A stretch of 64,000 nucleotides of DNA from Halobaculum saliterrae (GTDB lineage: Archaea; Halobacteriota; Halobacteria; Halobacteriales; Haloferacaceae): the NCBI RefSeq assembly GCF_009831625.1, contig NZ_WUUS01000002.1, positions 62,001 to 126,000 on the forward strand, read 5' to 3'. The notes under the pieces are model-generated. The model was not told where the DNA came from. It did not search any database and saw nothing but the letters and a program-made list of their open reading frames with translations. Within the stretch, counting starts at the first letter, position 1. The number at the start of each line of letters is the position of its first letter. A program made the position numbers and the translations under genes. Shown here piece after piece: positions 52,296-61,494 of this stretch.

Positions 52296-52333
52296 GGAGG
52301 ATGCCTGTCCACGGGCCACCTTCAAGCGGGCGC

Positions 52334-52347
52334 TTCACATGTTAACC
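52334..52347. promoter_or_regulatory. 14-bp shared promoter element between hydrolase and maoC genes
   Basis: TTCACATGTTAACC on the plus strand. It lies 37 nt before ATG 52384 (MaoC-like gene) and, read in reverse, 39 nt before ATG 52295 (hydrolase). Identical to 48072-48085. Confidence 0.6.
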
Positions 52348-52383
52348 CCCGAGGCTTTCGGTCGCGCCCCCACCGATACGGGC

Positions 52384-52782
52384 ATGGCAGTCGCGACTGT
52401 CGGCGACGAGGCGACGGCGAGCATCGACGTGACGACCGAGACGATCGACGCGTACGCCGACCTCACCGGCGACGAGAACCCGATCCATCTCGACGAGGCG
52501 TACGCGAGCGAGACGATGTTCCAGGGGCGGATCGCCCACGGAATGCTCGGCGCCGGGGTCGTTAGCGCCGCGCTCGCATCGCTCCCGGGCGACATCGTCT
52601 ACCTCGATCAGACCTGTTCGTTCGAGGCGCCCGTCCGTCCGGGTGACACGATCGAGGCCCGCGCGACCGTTCGCGAGGACCTCGGCGACGACCGACTGCG
52701 GGTCGAGACCGTCGCGTCCGTCGGCGGCGAATCCGTCATCGAGGGGGAAGCGACGGTGCTGTCGCTCCCACACGATCAGTGA
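52384..52782 (+). CDS. MaoC-family hydratase
   Basis: 132 residues from ATG 52384. A hot-dog fold with the R-hydratase signature GDENPIHLDEAYASETMFQG then RIAHGMLGAGVVSA, including the catalytic Asp and His. Expected to hydrate enoyl-CoA in acid degradation. Transcribed divergently from the hydrolase/acyl-CoA synthetase operon and shares the 14-bp element. Confidence 0.9.
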   Translation: MAVATVGDEATASIDVTTETIDAYADLTGDENPIHLDEAYASETMFQGRIAHGMLGAGVVSAALASLPGDIVYLDQTCSFEAPVRPGDTIEARATVREDLGDDRLRVETVASVGGESVIEGEATVLSLPHDQ

Positions 52783-52898
52783 TCGGGGGACGATCGAACG
52801 CCCCCGACGTGTGACCCGCTCTCGTTCGAGCCGCGCCGTCGCGGCACGGGCCGGGGGTTACGTGCGAAGGTTCAATATATCGGCTCACGAACCGAAAT

Positions 52899-53558
52899 GT
52901 GGCTCGACAGCCCGTGTTGCGACAGATGTTCGAGAACAGAACCGACGCCGGCGAGCGACTGGCCGATCTCCTCGAGGCGCGCGGCGTCGACGCCGACCTT
53001 GTGCTCGCGGCGCCGAGAGGGGGGCTCCCGGTCGGTCGCGTCGTCGCCGATCGGCTCGGGCTTCCGCTCGACATCGTCTCCGCACGCAAGATCGGCGCGC
53101 CGTGGAACGCTGAGCTCGCGATCGGTGCCGTCGCCAGCGACGGCAGCGTCTGGCTCAACGACGAGCTGCTATCGACCTCGGGTATCGACGACGAGTACGT
53201 CGAGGAGCATCGCGAGCGAGAGCGGGAGGCCGCCCGCGGACGCGTCGACAGCTACCGCGGCGACCGGCCGCCCTTGGAGTTGGCAGGCAAACGGGTGATC
53301 GTCGTCGACGACGGCGTTGCGACGGGCGCGACGATGCACGCCTGCCTCGAACGGATCGCGGCCGGCGGCGTCGCACGAGTCGTGCTGGCGGTTCCGGTCG
53401 CGCCCCCGGATACCCTCTCGGAACTGGGGAGGAAGGCTGACGAGGTCGTGTGTGTGGAGGCGCCGTCGCAGTTCGGCGCGGTCGGACGCTTCTACCGGAC
53501 CTTCGATCAGGTCACCGACGAGCAGGCCCGGTCGTATCTCGCGGACGACGCGGCCTGA
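52899..53558 (+). CDS. Phosphoribosyltransferase-like protein
   Basis: 219 residues from GTG 52899, or 210 from ATG 52926 (MFENRTDAGERLADLLEARG), which fits the domain start better. PRPP-binding loop VIVVDDGVATGATM, plus APRGGLPVGRVVADRLGLPL at the N-terminal side. A basic insert (HREREREAARGRVDSYRGDR) sits mid-domain. This is the ComF/Apt-like PRTase group often found alone in haloarchaea; substrate base unknown. Followed by a divergent-function TraB-like gene. Confidence 0.85.
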   Translation: MARQPVLRQMFENRTDAGERLADLLEARGVDADLVLAAPRGGLPVGRVVADRLGLPLDIVSARKIGAPWNAELAIGAVASDGSVWLNDELLSTSGIDDEYVEEHREREREAARGRVDSYRGDRPPLELAGKRVIVVDDGVATGATMHACLERIAAGGVARVVLAVPVAPPDTLSELGRKADEVVCVEAPSQFGAVGRFYRTFDQVTDEQARSYLADDAA

Positions 53559-53686
53559 ACCGAATCGAGACTCGGGCGCTCCCGGCGGCGTCAGGGGACT
53601 GGAATCGTCGACAGCTACACCTTGCTGTGAGACGCCTCGGACGTATCCGCGGCGGTTTCCGCGCCGAGGGATCGACACGACTGCCA

Positions 53687-54463
53687 ATGTACGACTGTGA
53701 CGAGATAGCCGAGCACGTCAATTCGCCGGACACGGATCCACGCGTCGACTCGAAGTATGTACGCTGTCTCGCGGGAGCCAACGGTGGCGGATCCGTCCTG
53801 ATCATCGGTGTCGTCCACGATCACCCCGCGAGCGTGTTCCGCGTGTCCCACCTCCTTCGGCGGTTCCCGCCACACACGCTCGCGCTGGAACTCCCGTCGT
53901 TGTCGGTTCCGCTGTTTCGCCGCTACGCCCACGGTCCCGACACGCCGCCGCGTCTCGGCGGGGAAATGAGCGCCGCGATCCGGGCCGCGGGGGATGCTCG
54001 AGTGGTCGGCATCGACGCCCCCGACTTGCCGTACGTGCGGTCGTTGTTCCGGGAGCTCCGCGATCGACCGGACGACCGATCGCTCAGACGGACGGTTCTC
54101 ACGGACCTCGCGCGTGGGGTAATGCAGGCCGTTGCGAGCCGGGTCGGCGCCGTCGTCGCCGCGCTCACTCCGTACACGCCGCGGGTGTACACGCACATCG
54201 CCTACGAGGCCACCCTGCTCGACGATCCCGAGACTCAGGCCGAACACGAGGCGACACACCTCGCACAGCACCGTGCGTTCGTCGGCGTCGTCGACCCGCC
54301 TCCCGTGACGGCGCTCGTCGATGCCACTCGGGAGACCACGATGGCCGCTCGGGTCGCATCGATTCGACGTGAGGGTGACGTCGCGGTGGTCGTCGGAATG
54401 AGCCACCTCGACGGATTGGTGCGACGGCTCACCTCGAGAGACGGCGTGACTGATAAACGGTAG
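53687..54463 (+). CDS. TraB/GumN-like protein
   Basis: 258 residues from ATG 53687. VLIIGVVHDHPASVFRVSHL then RRFPPHTLALELPSLSVPLF matches the TraB-domain start (a GxxH box and the pxxxxxE strand). The C-terminal VVVGMSHLDGLVRRL is the matching GxxH element. The TraB fold is related to Tiki/EreA-like metal enzymes; function in haloarchaea is unknown. It has no membrane anchor. Confidence 0.72.
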   Translation: MYDCDEIAEHVNSPDTDPRVDSKYVRCLAGANGGGSVLIIGVVHDHPASVFRVSHLLRRFPPHTLALELPSLSVPLFRRYAHGPDTPPRLGGEMSAAIRAAGDARVVGIDAPDLPYVRSLFRELRDRPDDRSLRRTVLTDLARGVMQAVASRVGAVVAALTPYTPRVYTHIAYEATLLDDPETQAEHEATHLAQHRAFVGVVDPPPVTALVDATRETTMAARVASIRREGDVAVVVGMSHLDGLVRRLTSRDGVTDKR

Positions 54464-54589
54464 GACTGTCCATGCCGCGCCCTTACGGCACCTGCCGGAG
54501 AACCGTACGGTCGACGCGGTCGATCGACGGACCCGAACCGACAACAGACGACGTCAGTGCGGAGAGAGCCTGCCAATAACGATGGATCA

Positions 54590-54928
54590 ATGACCACCGA
54601 ACACGGGAAGACCGAAGAATGGAAGCGGCTGGTGACGACCGAGGGGCTTCCGGTCGGCTGGGTTCGCCGCGGGAGCAACGACGAGTGGCAGGTCAGGCCG
54701 AAACCGGGGCTGTTGCGTGGATGTGACTCGTGGATCGCCCCCTCGTGGCGTGAACGGGACCGGCTCACGCTCGACACATCCGCGATCGTCGGGGAGGGGA
54801 ACGCGACCGTCGTGCTCGCGGCGGAGACGATTCCGGACACGTCGGGTGAGGGCGCAGCCGACGACGAACGCGTCGACGACGGAGAACTGACGGACGACAC
54901 GCCACAACGGTCGGATACCCGTTTCTGA
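54590..54928 (+). CDS. Uncharacterised small protein (112 residues)
   Basis: Reads MTTEHGKTEEWKRLVTTEGL, then PVGWVRRGSNDEWQVRPKPG, with an acidic disordered C-terminal 40 residues. Composition and third-base usage are those of local genes. No domain recognised; possibly an accessory of the neighbouring TraB-like gene. Confidence 0.55.
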   Translation: MTTEHGKTEEWKRLVTTEGLPVGWVRRGSNDEWQVRPKPGLLRGCDSWIAPSWRERDRLTLDTSAIVGEGNATVVLAAETIPDTSGEGAADDERVDDGELTDDTPQRSDTRF

Positions 54929-55038
54929 TACCGCGGCACGGCCTCGAGAGTCGGATACGGTTCGGTTCTCGACAACTCGGTGGTAGGCGACAACTCCCCG
55001 GCGGAAAAGAACCCCCCGACCGGGAGGGGCGCCGTCGC

Positions 55039-55281
55039 TCAGAGGTTCTGCTTCAGTCGGACCTCGTCGGACTCGATGCTGTCGACCTTCGAGGTCTGGA
55101 GTTCGTACGTGTCCTCGCCGTCCTCGGCCCAGCCGAGGCGGCGTCGGACGCTCTGTGAGAGGTTCGACGACGGTTTCACCTGTGCCATCGACCCCGAGGC
55201 CATCTCTATCGTTCCGATCTCGTCGCCATCGGCGGTTACAACGCGTTTCCCCTCGTCCTCGTTCTTGAAGTTTCGTGTCAT
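55039..55281 (-). CDS. PRC-barrel-like protein
   Basis: 80 residues from ATG 55281. NEDEGKRVVTADGDEIGTIE resembles the PRC-barrel start, followed by MASGSMAQVKPSSNLSQSVR and a VRLKQNL end. Small PRC-barrel-type proteins of this layout are common in haloarchaea; they may bind RNA or other proteins. Role unknown. A longer start at 55320 is possible but adds nothing conserved. Confidence 0.7.
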   Translation of the reverse strand: MTRNFKNEDEGKRVVTADGDEIGTIEMASGSMAQVKPSSNLSQSVRRRLGWAEDGEDTYELQTSKVDSIESDEVRLKQNL

Positions 55282-55561
55282 GAGTGCTGTCGCTGGTTGT
55301 GGTCTCGGTCGATCCCACATGCGGGAACCGGCAGACCGAACGGACCTTCGACCGACCCCACGGATCTATCATCGAGTTCACATCACATGAACGCTGACTA
55401 TCGACATCCAACGGGTTTATCGTGGAGTCGTCGGCTCGGTGGGGAGGGTTCGTCGTGTTGTTCGGTCCAGGTACGTTCCTCGTTGTGGCGCCTTCGCATC
55501 CGAAACGTGGCCGGCACTGGGTGATTATTTGAGTCGCTGTGGCGAACTCACGTCCGCGCGA

Positions 55562-56218
55562 ATGAGCGTCCACGCGACGGTGAGAGTCGCGCCCCGCGAT
55601 TTCGTCCTCGGTCGGACGCTGACCGTCGCGGGCGACGCGCGGATATCGCTCGAACCGGTGGTGCCGCTGGGGAACGGACTCGCACCGTACCTCACGGTGG
55701 CCGACGACGACCCGGCGACGGTGTGTGATCTCGTCGCCGCGGAGCCGACCGTCGTCGAGACCGAGGCGGTTCACCGGGGAGACGACGAGTGGATTCTGTG
55801 TGTCCGTTGGGGGGAACACCGTTCGTCGTTGCTCGCTGCGCTCTCCGACGCGGACGCCGCTTGTCTCGGAGCGGTCGCGACGCATGGAACGTGGCACCTC
55901 ACGCTCCGGTTTCACAGCCACGAGAGGTTGGCCGACTGCTATCACCGCTGTCTCGATCGGGGCGTTCGACCGACCGTGGAACGGGTTCGAGACGACGACG
56001 GGAGGGACGCACTCGAGTCTCGTGCACTCACGACGGCACAGCGCGAGGCGCTCGCGACCGCATACGAGTCGGGGTACTTCGCGGTGCCGCGGGAGGTGAC
56101 GCTCGTCGGGCTCGCCGACCGTCTCGGGATCTCCGACACCGCGGCCTCACAGCGGATCCGACGCGGGGTGGAGAACCTGCTCGAGGACGCTCTCGCCGCC
56201 GGTACGCTCGACCGGTAA
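55562..56218 (+). CDS. HTH_10 Bat-like transcriptional regulator
   Basis: 218 residues from ATG 55562. The N-terminal ~140-residue sensor-like region contains RVAPRDFVLGRTLTVAGDAR. The C-terminal HTH_10 reads LTTAQREALATAYESGYFAV, PREVTLVGLADRLGISDTAA, SQRIRRGVENLLEDALA. A paralogue in plan of 48962-49666. Target unknown. Confidence 0.85.
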   Translation: MSVHATVRVAPRDFVLGRTLTVAGDARISLEPVVPLGNGLAPYLTVADDDPATVCDLVAAEPTVVETEAVHRGDDEWILCVRWGEHRSSLLAALSDADAACLGAVATHGTWHLTLRFHSHERLADCYHRCLDRGVRPTVERVRDDDGRDALESRALTTAQREALATAYESGYFAVPREVTLVGLADRLGISDTAASQRIRRGVENLLEDALAAGTLDR

Positions 56219-56612
56219 CATTGAACGTTCTCACACTCGGCGTTCGACGGAGACGGAGTTAGATTCGTTCCAATGATATCGTCGGAGAGAGTTGTAAGGC
56301 AGTCGCTCGGATGATCCGCGGCCACGTAATCGTCGCTCCTGATCGACCCATGTCGTGATCGCCCGGTCGACGACTAACGCCGAGACTCGACCACTTTCGA
56401 CCTCAGCTTAGTCTAGTAGTTGAGGCCGGTCGTCTCAATGCATAGAACATAGACTAATTGGAAAGTTTGCTCCTAATTTTATTACAGTCTGTACTTCTTG
56501 TAACGGCTGAGAAAGTGATGCGACTTGACCACCGAAAGTGCTAACAACTTTCGCATGGTTTCTGAACGCCGTCAAAAGGGGAGGGCACGAATGCAACAAA
56601 ACTCGGACCGAA
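56219..56612. other. 394-bp intergenic region at the start of the low-G+C section
   Basis: Base composition changes here from core-like to A+T-richer (for example TTGGAAAGTTTGCTCCTAAT near 56458). No gene or repeat copy recognised; it may mark an edge of acquired DNA. Confidence 0.45.
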
Positions 56613-57842
56613 TCACACGAGCATGTGTAGTTTCTTTTCGGTTCCTTCTTTTCCGGTTTGGAGGAAGAGGGCACCCGTTGCGGGAACGACCCGGCCGATG
56701 GCATCCGTATGACTCCACGTCCACCGCTCATTCCCCGATTGCGAGTCTAGCGCAGATAGACCGTCACTAGTATCAACGAGTACGACATCGTCCGCGAGCG
56801 CCGTAAATTTCCCTTGTTTTCGAGTCCACACCTGGCTTCCGGTCGTATCGAGAACGGCCAACGCCGGGTCCGATGTGCTGCCCCGAGTGTTCGCGGAGAC
56901 GTAGACGCGGTCGCTCGCAAACGCGATATCGCCGACGGGCGGTGTGGTTCCGACTTTCCAGCGGGAGCTTCCGTCATGGCCCCACGCCTGGATTTGGCCG
57001 TGAAAGCCGCCTGAAAGGACGAGGTCGGGCGTGACAGTCAACAACCCGGCGTGATTCGGGCCAATGTCGTGCCACTGCGGTTCGCCCGTCGCCCGGTCGA
57101 AACCATAGACCCACCCAACCGATCCGCCGCTTTCGACGGTCGTGAAGACGTGGTCAGGGCCGACAGCGATCGACCCGAACCGTTCGGCTGGCCCCTCAAG
57201 ATGGTCCACATGAACGCGCCAGCGTTCGGTGCCGTCGGGAGCGTACGCCCGGAGGGTTTTGCTGGCGGTGGTGACGATGAGGTCGCTGGTTGCACGGTGG
57301 ACTCTGACTCCTTCCGCCCGCCAGCGCTCAAACCCCTCCCCGGGGCCGGCGGTGGAGAGCGCACGGGTCGTTGGGGTGTTCTTGCCAGTGGTGACATAGA
57401 GTGTGTCTTCGCTGACAGCGACGAGGTCAATTTCCCCAAAGGTGGTCCGCCAAGTGACCTTGCCCGTCCGGGCGTCACGTTTCGTAAGTTGCCCAGCGAT
57501 AGCCGTGTAGACCGCGCCATTGGAGAACAGCACGGGCGTCGCGCCTTGTCCCAGTTCCGCCGACCAGACCCGCTCGGGCGTAGAGTCTGGAGCACGAGTG
57601 GAGACCGATCTTGTGCCGCGTGGATCGGCGTCGGGGTGGGTCCACGCTCCCGTGAGATCGGCGGGCGGAGTGGTTGCTGGGGTCGCTGTTCCTGTTGAGG
57701 CGGTGGAGGCAGGAGTGGTTGTTGGGGTCGCTGTCTCTGTTGAGGTTGGGGATGTTTGCTCTGAGGCACATCCGGCAAACACGGCGCTGGATAGGGTAGT
57801 GAGAACCGACCGTCTGGAGGGCATGGTCTGGAACTTCGTCAA
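56613..57842 (-). CDS. Tat-exported PQQ-repeat beta-propeller lipoprotein
   Basis: 409 residues. Tat motif SRRSVLTTLSSAVFAGC with a lipobox Cys, then a Thr/Pro-rich spacer (STETATPTTTPASTASTGTA) and a PQQ-like beta-propeller. Blade repeats include VLFSNGAVYTAIAGQLTKRD and ALDSQSGNERWTW. It lacks quinoprotein catalytic motifs, so a structural or protein-binding role on the outer membrane face is likely. The first gene of the low-G+C section, though its own G+C is intermediate. Confidence 0.85.
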   Translation of the reverse strand: MTKFQTMPSRRSVLTTLSSAVFAGCASEQTSPTSTETATPTTTPASTASTGTATPATTPPADLTGAWTHPDADPRGTRSVSTRAPDSTPERVWSAELGQGATPVLFSNGAVYTAIAGQLTKRDARTGKVTWRTTFGEIDLVAVSEDTLYVTTGKNTPTTRALSTAGPGEGFERWRAEGVRVHRATSDLIVTTASKTLRAYAPDGTERWRVHVDHLEGPAERFGSIAVGPDHVFTTVESGGSVGWVYGFDRATGEPQWHDIGPNHAGLLTVTPDLVLSGGFHGQIQAWGHDGSSRWKVGTTPPVGDIAFASDRVYVSANTRGSTSDPALAVLDTTGSQVWTRKQGKFTALADDVVLVDTSDGLSALDSQSGNERWTWSHTDAIGRVVPATGALFLQTGKEGTEKKLHMLV

Positions 57843-57996
57843 TTTCGGTAAGTGTTTTCTGCTTCGGGGATGCCCGACTCGCCAGCGTAACAGCAGCCCC
57901 CGAGATACTCCCTATTACGATCCTTGAGAGTGAATGTCGCTGAGAACCCGTTCTGGTAAATACCTGCTGCGAATTTACCGTTGATTTCTCGTGAAC

Positions 57997-58752
57997 TCAC
58001 TCACATGGGGACGTTCGTTCGAGCGTCCATACCTGCGCTGAATGCTCATCGGAAAGTGGCTCGTCTGTGTAGTCGCCGGTCACTTCCCAGGCGTCAAACG
58101 GCGATAGACGTGCAAGTAATTCGATCTCTCGGAAAGGGAGCAGGGTTGCCCGACCCTGAAAAGAGAACAATTGGTCGCCATCCTGTGTATGGGCTTTCTT
58201 TTCAGAGATGTACTCTTGGGCTACTTCATCGACAATACGCGTCCGGGTGTGGTACTCGATGGGTTCGTCTTGAAACTCAATTGTCCGCTGCTGCCACTCG
58301 TCCCATGCCTCTGCGATATATTGGAAGTCGGGCACAAACGTATCGAAAATGAACGTTCCTCCCGGAGCAAGAGCATCGTACACCGATTCTAAGAGTGCCT
58401 GTTGCTGTTCGATCGTTGTCAGTTCCTGGATGGCGTTGAATGGACAGGTCACGAGTGCGTACTCCTTGTTACTGGTGAACTCAGTCATGTCCCCCTGCCA
58501 GACTCTTGGTTCGAGGCCCCTCTCATTCGCTTTCTCCCGGAGAACAGTGAGTGAGTCCGACGAGAGATCTATTCCATCAGCGTTGACGCCCTCTGCAAGT
58601 AGTTCGAGGTAAATCCGACCAGTACCACAGCCCAGCTCAAGCACAGGGCCGTCGACTGCCGTCGCGCGGTCTACATAGTAGTCCACATCATCGCGGTCAG
58701 CAGACTTGAACACGGTATCCATGAATTCTGCCTGCAGCCGGTCGCTATTCAT
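57997..58752 (-). CDS. Class I SAM-dependent methyltransferase
   Basis: 251 residues. Motif I is LELGCGTGRIYLELL, with acidic motif II near GIDLSSDSLTVL. VTCPFNAIQELTTIEQQQAL and FDTFVPDFQYIAEAW follow. A Methyltransf_25/11-type small-molecule or toxin-modification enzyme; substrate unknown. The lower G+C suggests acquisition. Confidence 0.88.
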   Translation of the reverse strand: MNSDRLQAEFMDTVFKSADRDDVDYYVDRATAVDGPVLELGCGTGRIYLELLAEGVNADGIDLSSDSLTVLREKANERGLEPRVWQGDMTEFTSNKEYALVTCPFNAIQELTTIEQQQALLESVYDALAPGGTFIFDTFVPDFQYIAEAWDEWQQRTIEFQDEPIEYHTRTRIVDEVAQEYISEKKAHTQDGDQLFSFQGRATLLPFREIELLARLSPFDAWEVTGDYTDEPLSDEHSAQVWTLERTSPCE

Positions 58753-58898
58753 TTATCTAAGTAATTGGTTCTGTCTGATGGATTAATTACGTTCCTATTT
58801 ATTCGACATTTCTCCCATCAACTCCGTCATTTAGTAGCTGCTCTGTATCTGTCGGTGGTTGAACAGAATTATTACTCTCTGAAGAAGCTATCCGACCC

Positions 58899-59165
58899 GT
58901 GCCCTCCGAAACACCGCCACCATCATACCGTGTCGCAATTCAAACGCTGCCCTATACTTTCCCAATTGCTGGCGGATTCGTTCTCCTGAGCTGGGGTGTC
59001 TTAGAACTTGCTTCGGCGTTCACCGACGCCTACTGGGTTATCACCGAACTCTTCTCCCCACTCATCGTGTTGACTCTCGGAACAGGGTTGATTCTTTTCG
59101 GTAGCTCTGGCGCGATTTCTCAGGCACTCAGAGCCACAATTAAAACCTCGACCGAAGACCAGTAA
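58899..59165 (+). CDS. Small two-helix membrane protein
   Basis: 88 residues, GTG start. YTFPIAGGFVLLSWGVLELA and LFSPLIVLTLGTGLILFGSS are hydrophobic helices with charged ends. No family recognised. Starts 146 bp from the methyltransferase start, so the two are divergent. Confidence 0.55.
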   Translation: MPSETPPPSYRVAIQTLPYTFPIAGGFVLLSWGVLELASAFTDAYWVITELFSPLIVLTLGTGLILFGSSGAISQALRATIKTSTEDQ

Positions 59166-59174
59166 CGAGAGCGT

Positions 59175-59248
59175 TTGTATCTACCAGTACGTCTCTTTTC
59201 GATCCAGGGATACACGGCTGAGGTAGCCGACAGGAAAGATCTGCGAAT
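59175..59248 (+). repeat. Dispersed ~75-bp repeat, copy D
   Basis: TTGTATCTACCAGTACGTCT ... GATCCAGGGATACACGGCTG ... GCCGACAGGAAAGATCTGCG. Minus-strand frame YRLLQ-like but diverged (CRLPQPCIPGSKRDVLVDT). It starts just after the stop of the preceding membrane-protein gene. Confidence 0.8.
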
Positions 59249-59353
59249 CGGTCACGGGAGAATCGCTATCTGACAGGAGTCAGGGGAATACGTATCGAAC
59301 AAAACCTGTCGATCAAAGACTTTATGGATATTTGAAATGTTTCCGGTACATGA

Positions 59354-60421
59354 ATGAGAGACCCACAATTAAATACCTCGGTAACTCTCCTCGAGCGACT
59401 TACAGAGGCGAGTCGATTCGATCGGCTTATTGAAAAACTACCAATATCTATCGATTCTCCATCGTACCTATACGTATCAGTCTTCATTTTGCTTGATGCA
59501 GTTATACTGAATACATATACACATTTGACGGGTGGAACCCACGCAGTTGTACGGAATCCGTTTCACATTGCGCTGTATTTGAGTATCCTATTAGCAACAG
59601 TCGGTGCCAAATATATGCACGACGGACACGCAGACGCGATGTCTGTTCTAGTAGAACGAGGCGTCTGCGATACAGAACAAGCAGATGATTATGCACTGAC
59701 ACTCCGCTCCAAGTTGCTGTTCTATGCAGTTGGGCTTGTTGGGTTTTTTTCTTACCAAATATTCGTGATTGGAGTTGATACAGTTCTTCAAGTCCAAGGT
59801 ATTGCTGGAGTTGCTTTTACTTTCTTGTTATTACCTGGTTGCTATCTTCCGGTTGCCATCGACTTCATCAGTGAGTATATGACTCTCCACATTCTGATTC
59901 CGCACTGGCTAAGCAGAGGAGATGTCGGTTTATTCTTTTTTGATCCACAGAATATGGGTGGGTTCCAACCTATTGGAAATTTGTTAAAAAATTCGTACTA
60001 CTTCTATACTGGTGGTTTGTTGCTTTATTTGATATTCTTTTATGGTCTATTCGTCACTCCAATTCAGGGAAGTGTCTCTAATGCCCCTGGTGTGGCTGAG
60101 GCAACGATGTTTTCTGGTCTCTGGCTATTCGGGTTACTCACAATTTCGTATTCAATGTATAAAATACATAAAATAATGAAATCAGAGCGGAAAGCACAGC
60201 TGCGTACGATAGAGCGTGAAATCCACGACCTAATCGATAATCCACACGATATTAGTAACGCGGAGATACCCGATCAGGACCAACTTGACGCTCTGGAGTA
60301 TCGGCTTGGACAGATCCAGGCGACTAGTGAGTATCCAACGACGTTTACCATGTGGACCCAAATCGGAATAAGCGTGCTGCTTCCACAGATTTTACAATTA
60401 ACATTACAGGCTACTATTTGA
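59354..60421 (+). CDS. Multi-pass membrane protein, unknown family
   Basis: 355 residues. Hydrophobic segments near residues 35-60 (SPSYLYVSVFILLDAVILNT), 70-90, 120-150 (FYAVGLVGFFSYQIFVIGVD), 155-180, 215-240 (YFYTGGLLLYLIFFYGLFVT) and 250-275. It then has a cytosolic-looking helical tail with IEREIHDLIDNPHDIS. A+T-rich with A/T third bases, very different from the core genes, so horizontally acquired. No function recognised. Confidence 0.7.
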   Translation: MRDPQLNTSVTLLERLTEASRFDRLIEKLPISIDSPSYLYVSVFILLDAVILNTYTHLTGGTHAVVRNPFHIALYLSILLATVGAKYMHDGHADAMSVLVERGVCDTEQADDYALTLRSKLLFYAVGLVGFFSYQIFVIGVDTVLQVQGIAGVAFTFLLLPGCYLPVAIDFISEYMTLHILIPHWLSRGDVGLFFFDPQNMGGFQPIGNLLKNSYYFYTGGLLLYLIFFYGLFVTPIQGSVSNAPGVAEATMFSGLWLFGLLTISYSMYKIHKIMKSERKAQLRTIEREIHDLIDNPHDISNAEIPDQDQLDALEYRLGQIQATSEYPTTFTMWTQIGISVLLPQILQLTLQATI

Positions 60422-60696
60422 CCGCCATATCCATTCTATTCTTTCAAATGATCTATAAATATAAATTTAGAAACACGGTGGATATGGTGATAGATCTTCT
60501 CACTGCATCTATCACCAGACACTGTTTTACAGAGTTAGAAATCTGGAAAACCACTGGTACGTGGGTCCTGTATATTCAACTCGAAAAGTCTTGAATCCTA
60601 AATACAGATATGGCTGAACAGTCAACATAGTTCTCTCACATTTATTTTAATACCATCGTTCGGTGTAGACGTGAGAAGAGAAATAGTGTCCGCGCT

Positions 60697-60701
60697 GGAG
60701 G
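60697..60701 (+). promoter_or_regulatory. Shine-Dalgarno for the SDR gene
   Basis: GGAGG, 7 nt before GTG 60709. Notable since most starts here look leaderless; it supports the GTG start. Confidence 0.5.
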
Positions 60702-60708
60702 CCTCGCT

Positions 60709-61494
60709 GTGAGACGATTCGAGGGCCAGACAGCACTCATCACCGGTTCTACACATGGGATCGGTCTTGGAATCGCGCGGCGCCTTCGACATGAGGGTGC
60801 GTCGGTCGTCGTCAACGACCAGGGTGCCTACGATGGGGAAGCGATCGCTGAAGACCTCCGAGCGATTGACGCACCGGGTGACGCGTTGTACGTCGAAGCC
60901 GACGTGAGCAACGCCACGGCGATCCGACGACTTGTGGACAGTGCAGTTAGTGAGTACGGTCAGATCGACGTGTTAGTCAACAATGTCGGCGTGAACAGTC
61001 AGGGATACTTGTTCGACACCGATCTCGATGAATGGGACTCCGTTTTCACGGCGTCACTCCGAGGCGCGTGGCTGATGACAAAGTACGCGCTACCTCACAT
61101 GCCAGAGGGATCAAGCATCGTCAACACTTCTTCAACGAACGCCGAGATGACGGTGCCCTCCTTTTTCCCGTACAACGTTGCGAAAGCTGGTGTCGACGGC
61201 CTGACGAGAGCGATGGCGGTCGAGTTGGGGCCGCTTGGGATCACGGCGAACGCAATTCAACCTGGGGCAATCCTCACGGACAACCCCGACGAGGAAGAGT
61301 TAGACCAGAACCCGGAGATCGATCCGCTCGGTCGGTGGGGCAGACCCGAAGATATAGCCGGCGTCGCGGCATTTCTCGCCAGCGACGACGCAGGCTATGT
61401 GACTGGCGTGTCGATACCCGTTGACGCTGGAAGGAGCGTGAGTCTCTCGGGATCACAGCAGGCTGATCTCGCGCCTGAGTGGTCGGATATCTGA
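60709..61494 (+). CDS. SDR-family oxidoreductase
   Basis: 261 residues, GTG start preceded by GGAGG. Cofactor loop TGSTHGIGLGIA, NNVG, active-site YNVAK with the upstream Ser, and GRPEDIAGVAAFLASDDAGY near the C-terminus. The enzyme class is a classical NAD(P)-dependent 3-oxoacyl-reductase or alcohol dehydrogenase type. Intermediate G+C. Its last 42 bases overlap the convergent HalOD1 gene. Confidence 0.9.
   Translation: MRRFEGQTALITGSTHGIGLGIARRLRHEGASVVVNDQGAYDGEAIAEDLRAIDAPGDALYVEADVSNATAIRRLVDSAVSEYGQIDVLVNNVGVNSQGYLFDTDLDEWDSVFTASLRGAWLMTKYALPHMPEGSSIVNTSSTNAEMTVPSFFPYNVAKAGVDGLTRAMAVELGPLGITANAIQPGAILTDNPDEEELDQNPEIDPLGRWGRPEDIAGVAAFLASDDAGYVTGVSIPVDAGRSVSLSGSQQADLAPEWSDI

Noticed and set aside
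56435-56731. 98-codon minus-strand frame beside the PQQ lipoprotein gene
   Set aside because: Overlaps the lipoprotein's 3' end in another frame and has no domain or codon bias.
60352-60594. 80-codon frame overlapping the end of the membrane-protein gene
   Set aside because: It overlaps the C-terminal coding of 59354-60421 in another frame and has no promoter, start signal or recognisable feature.
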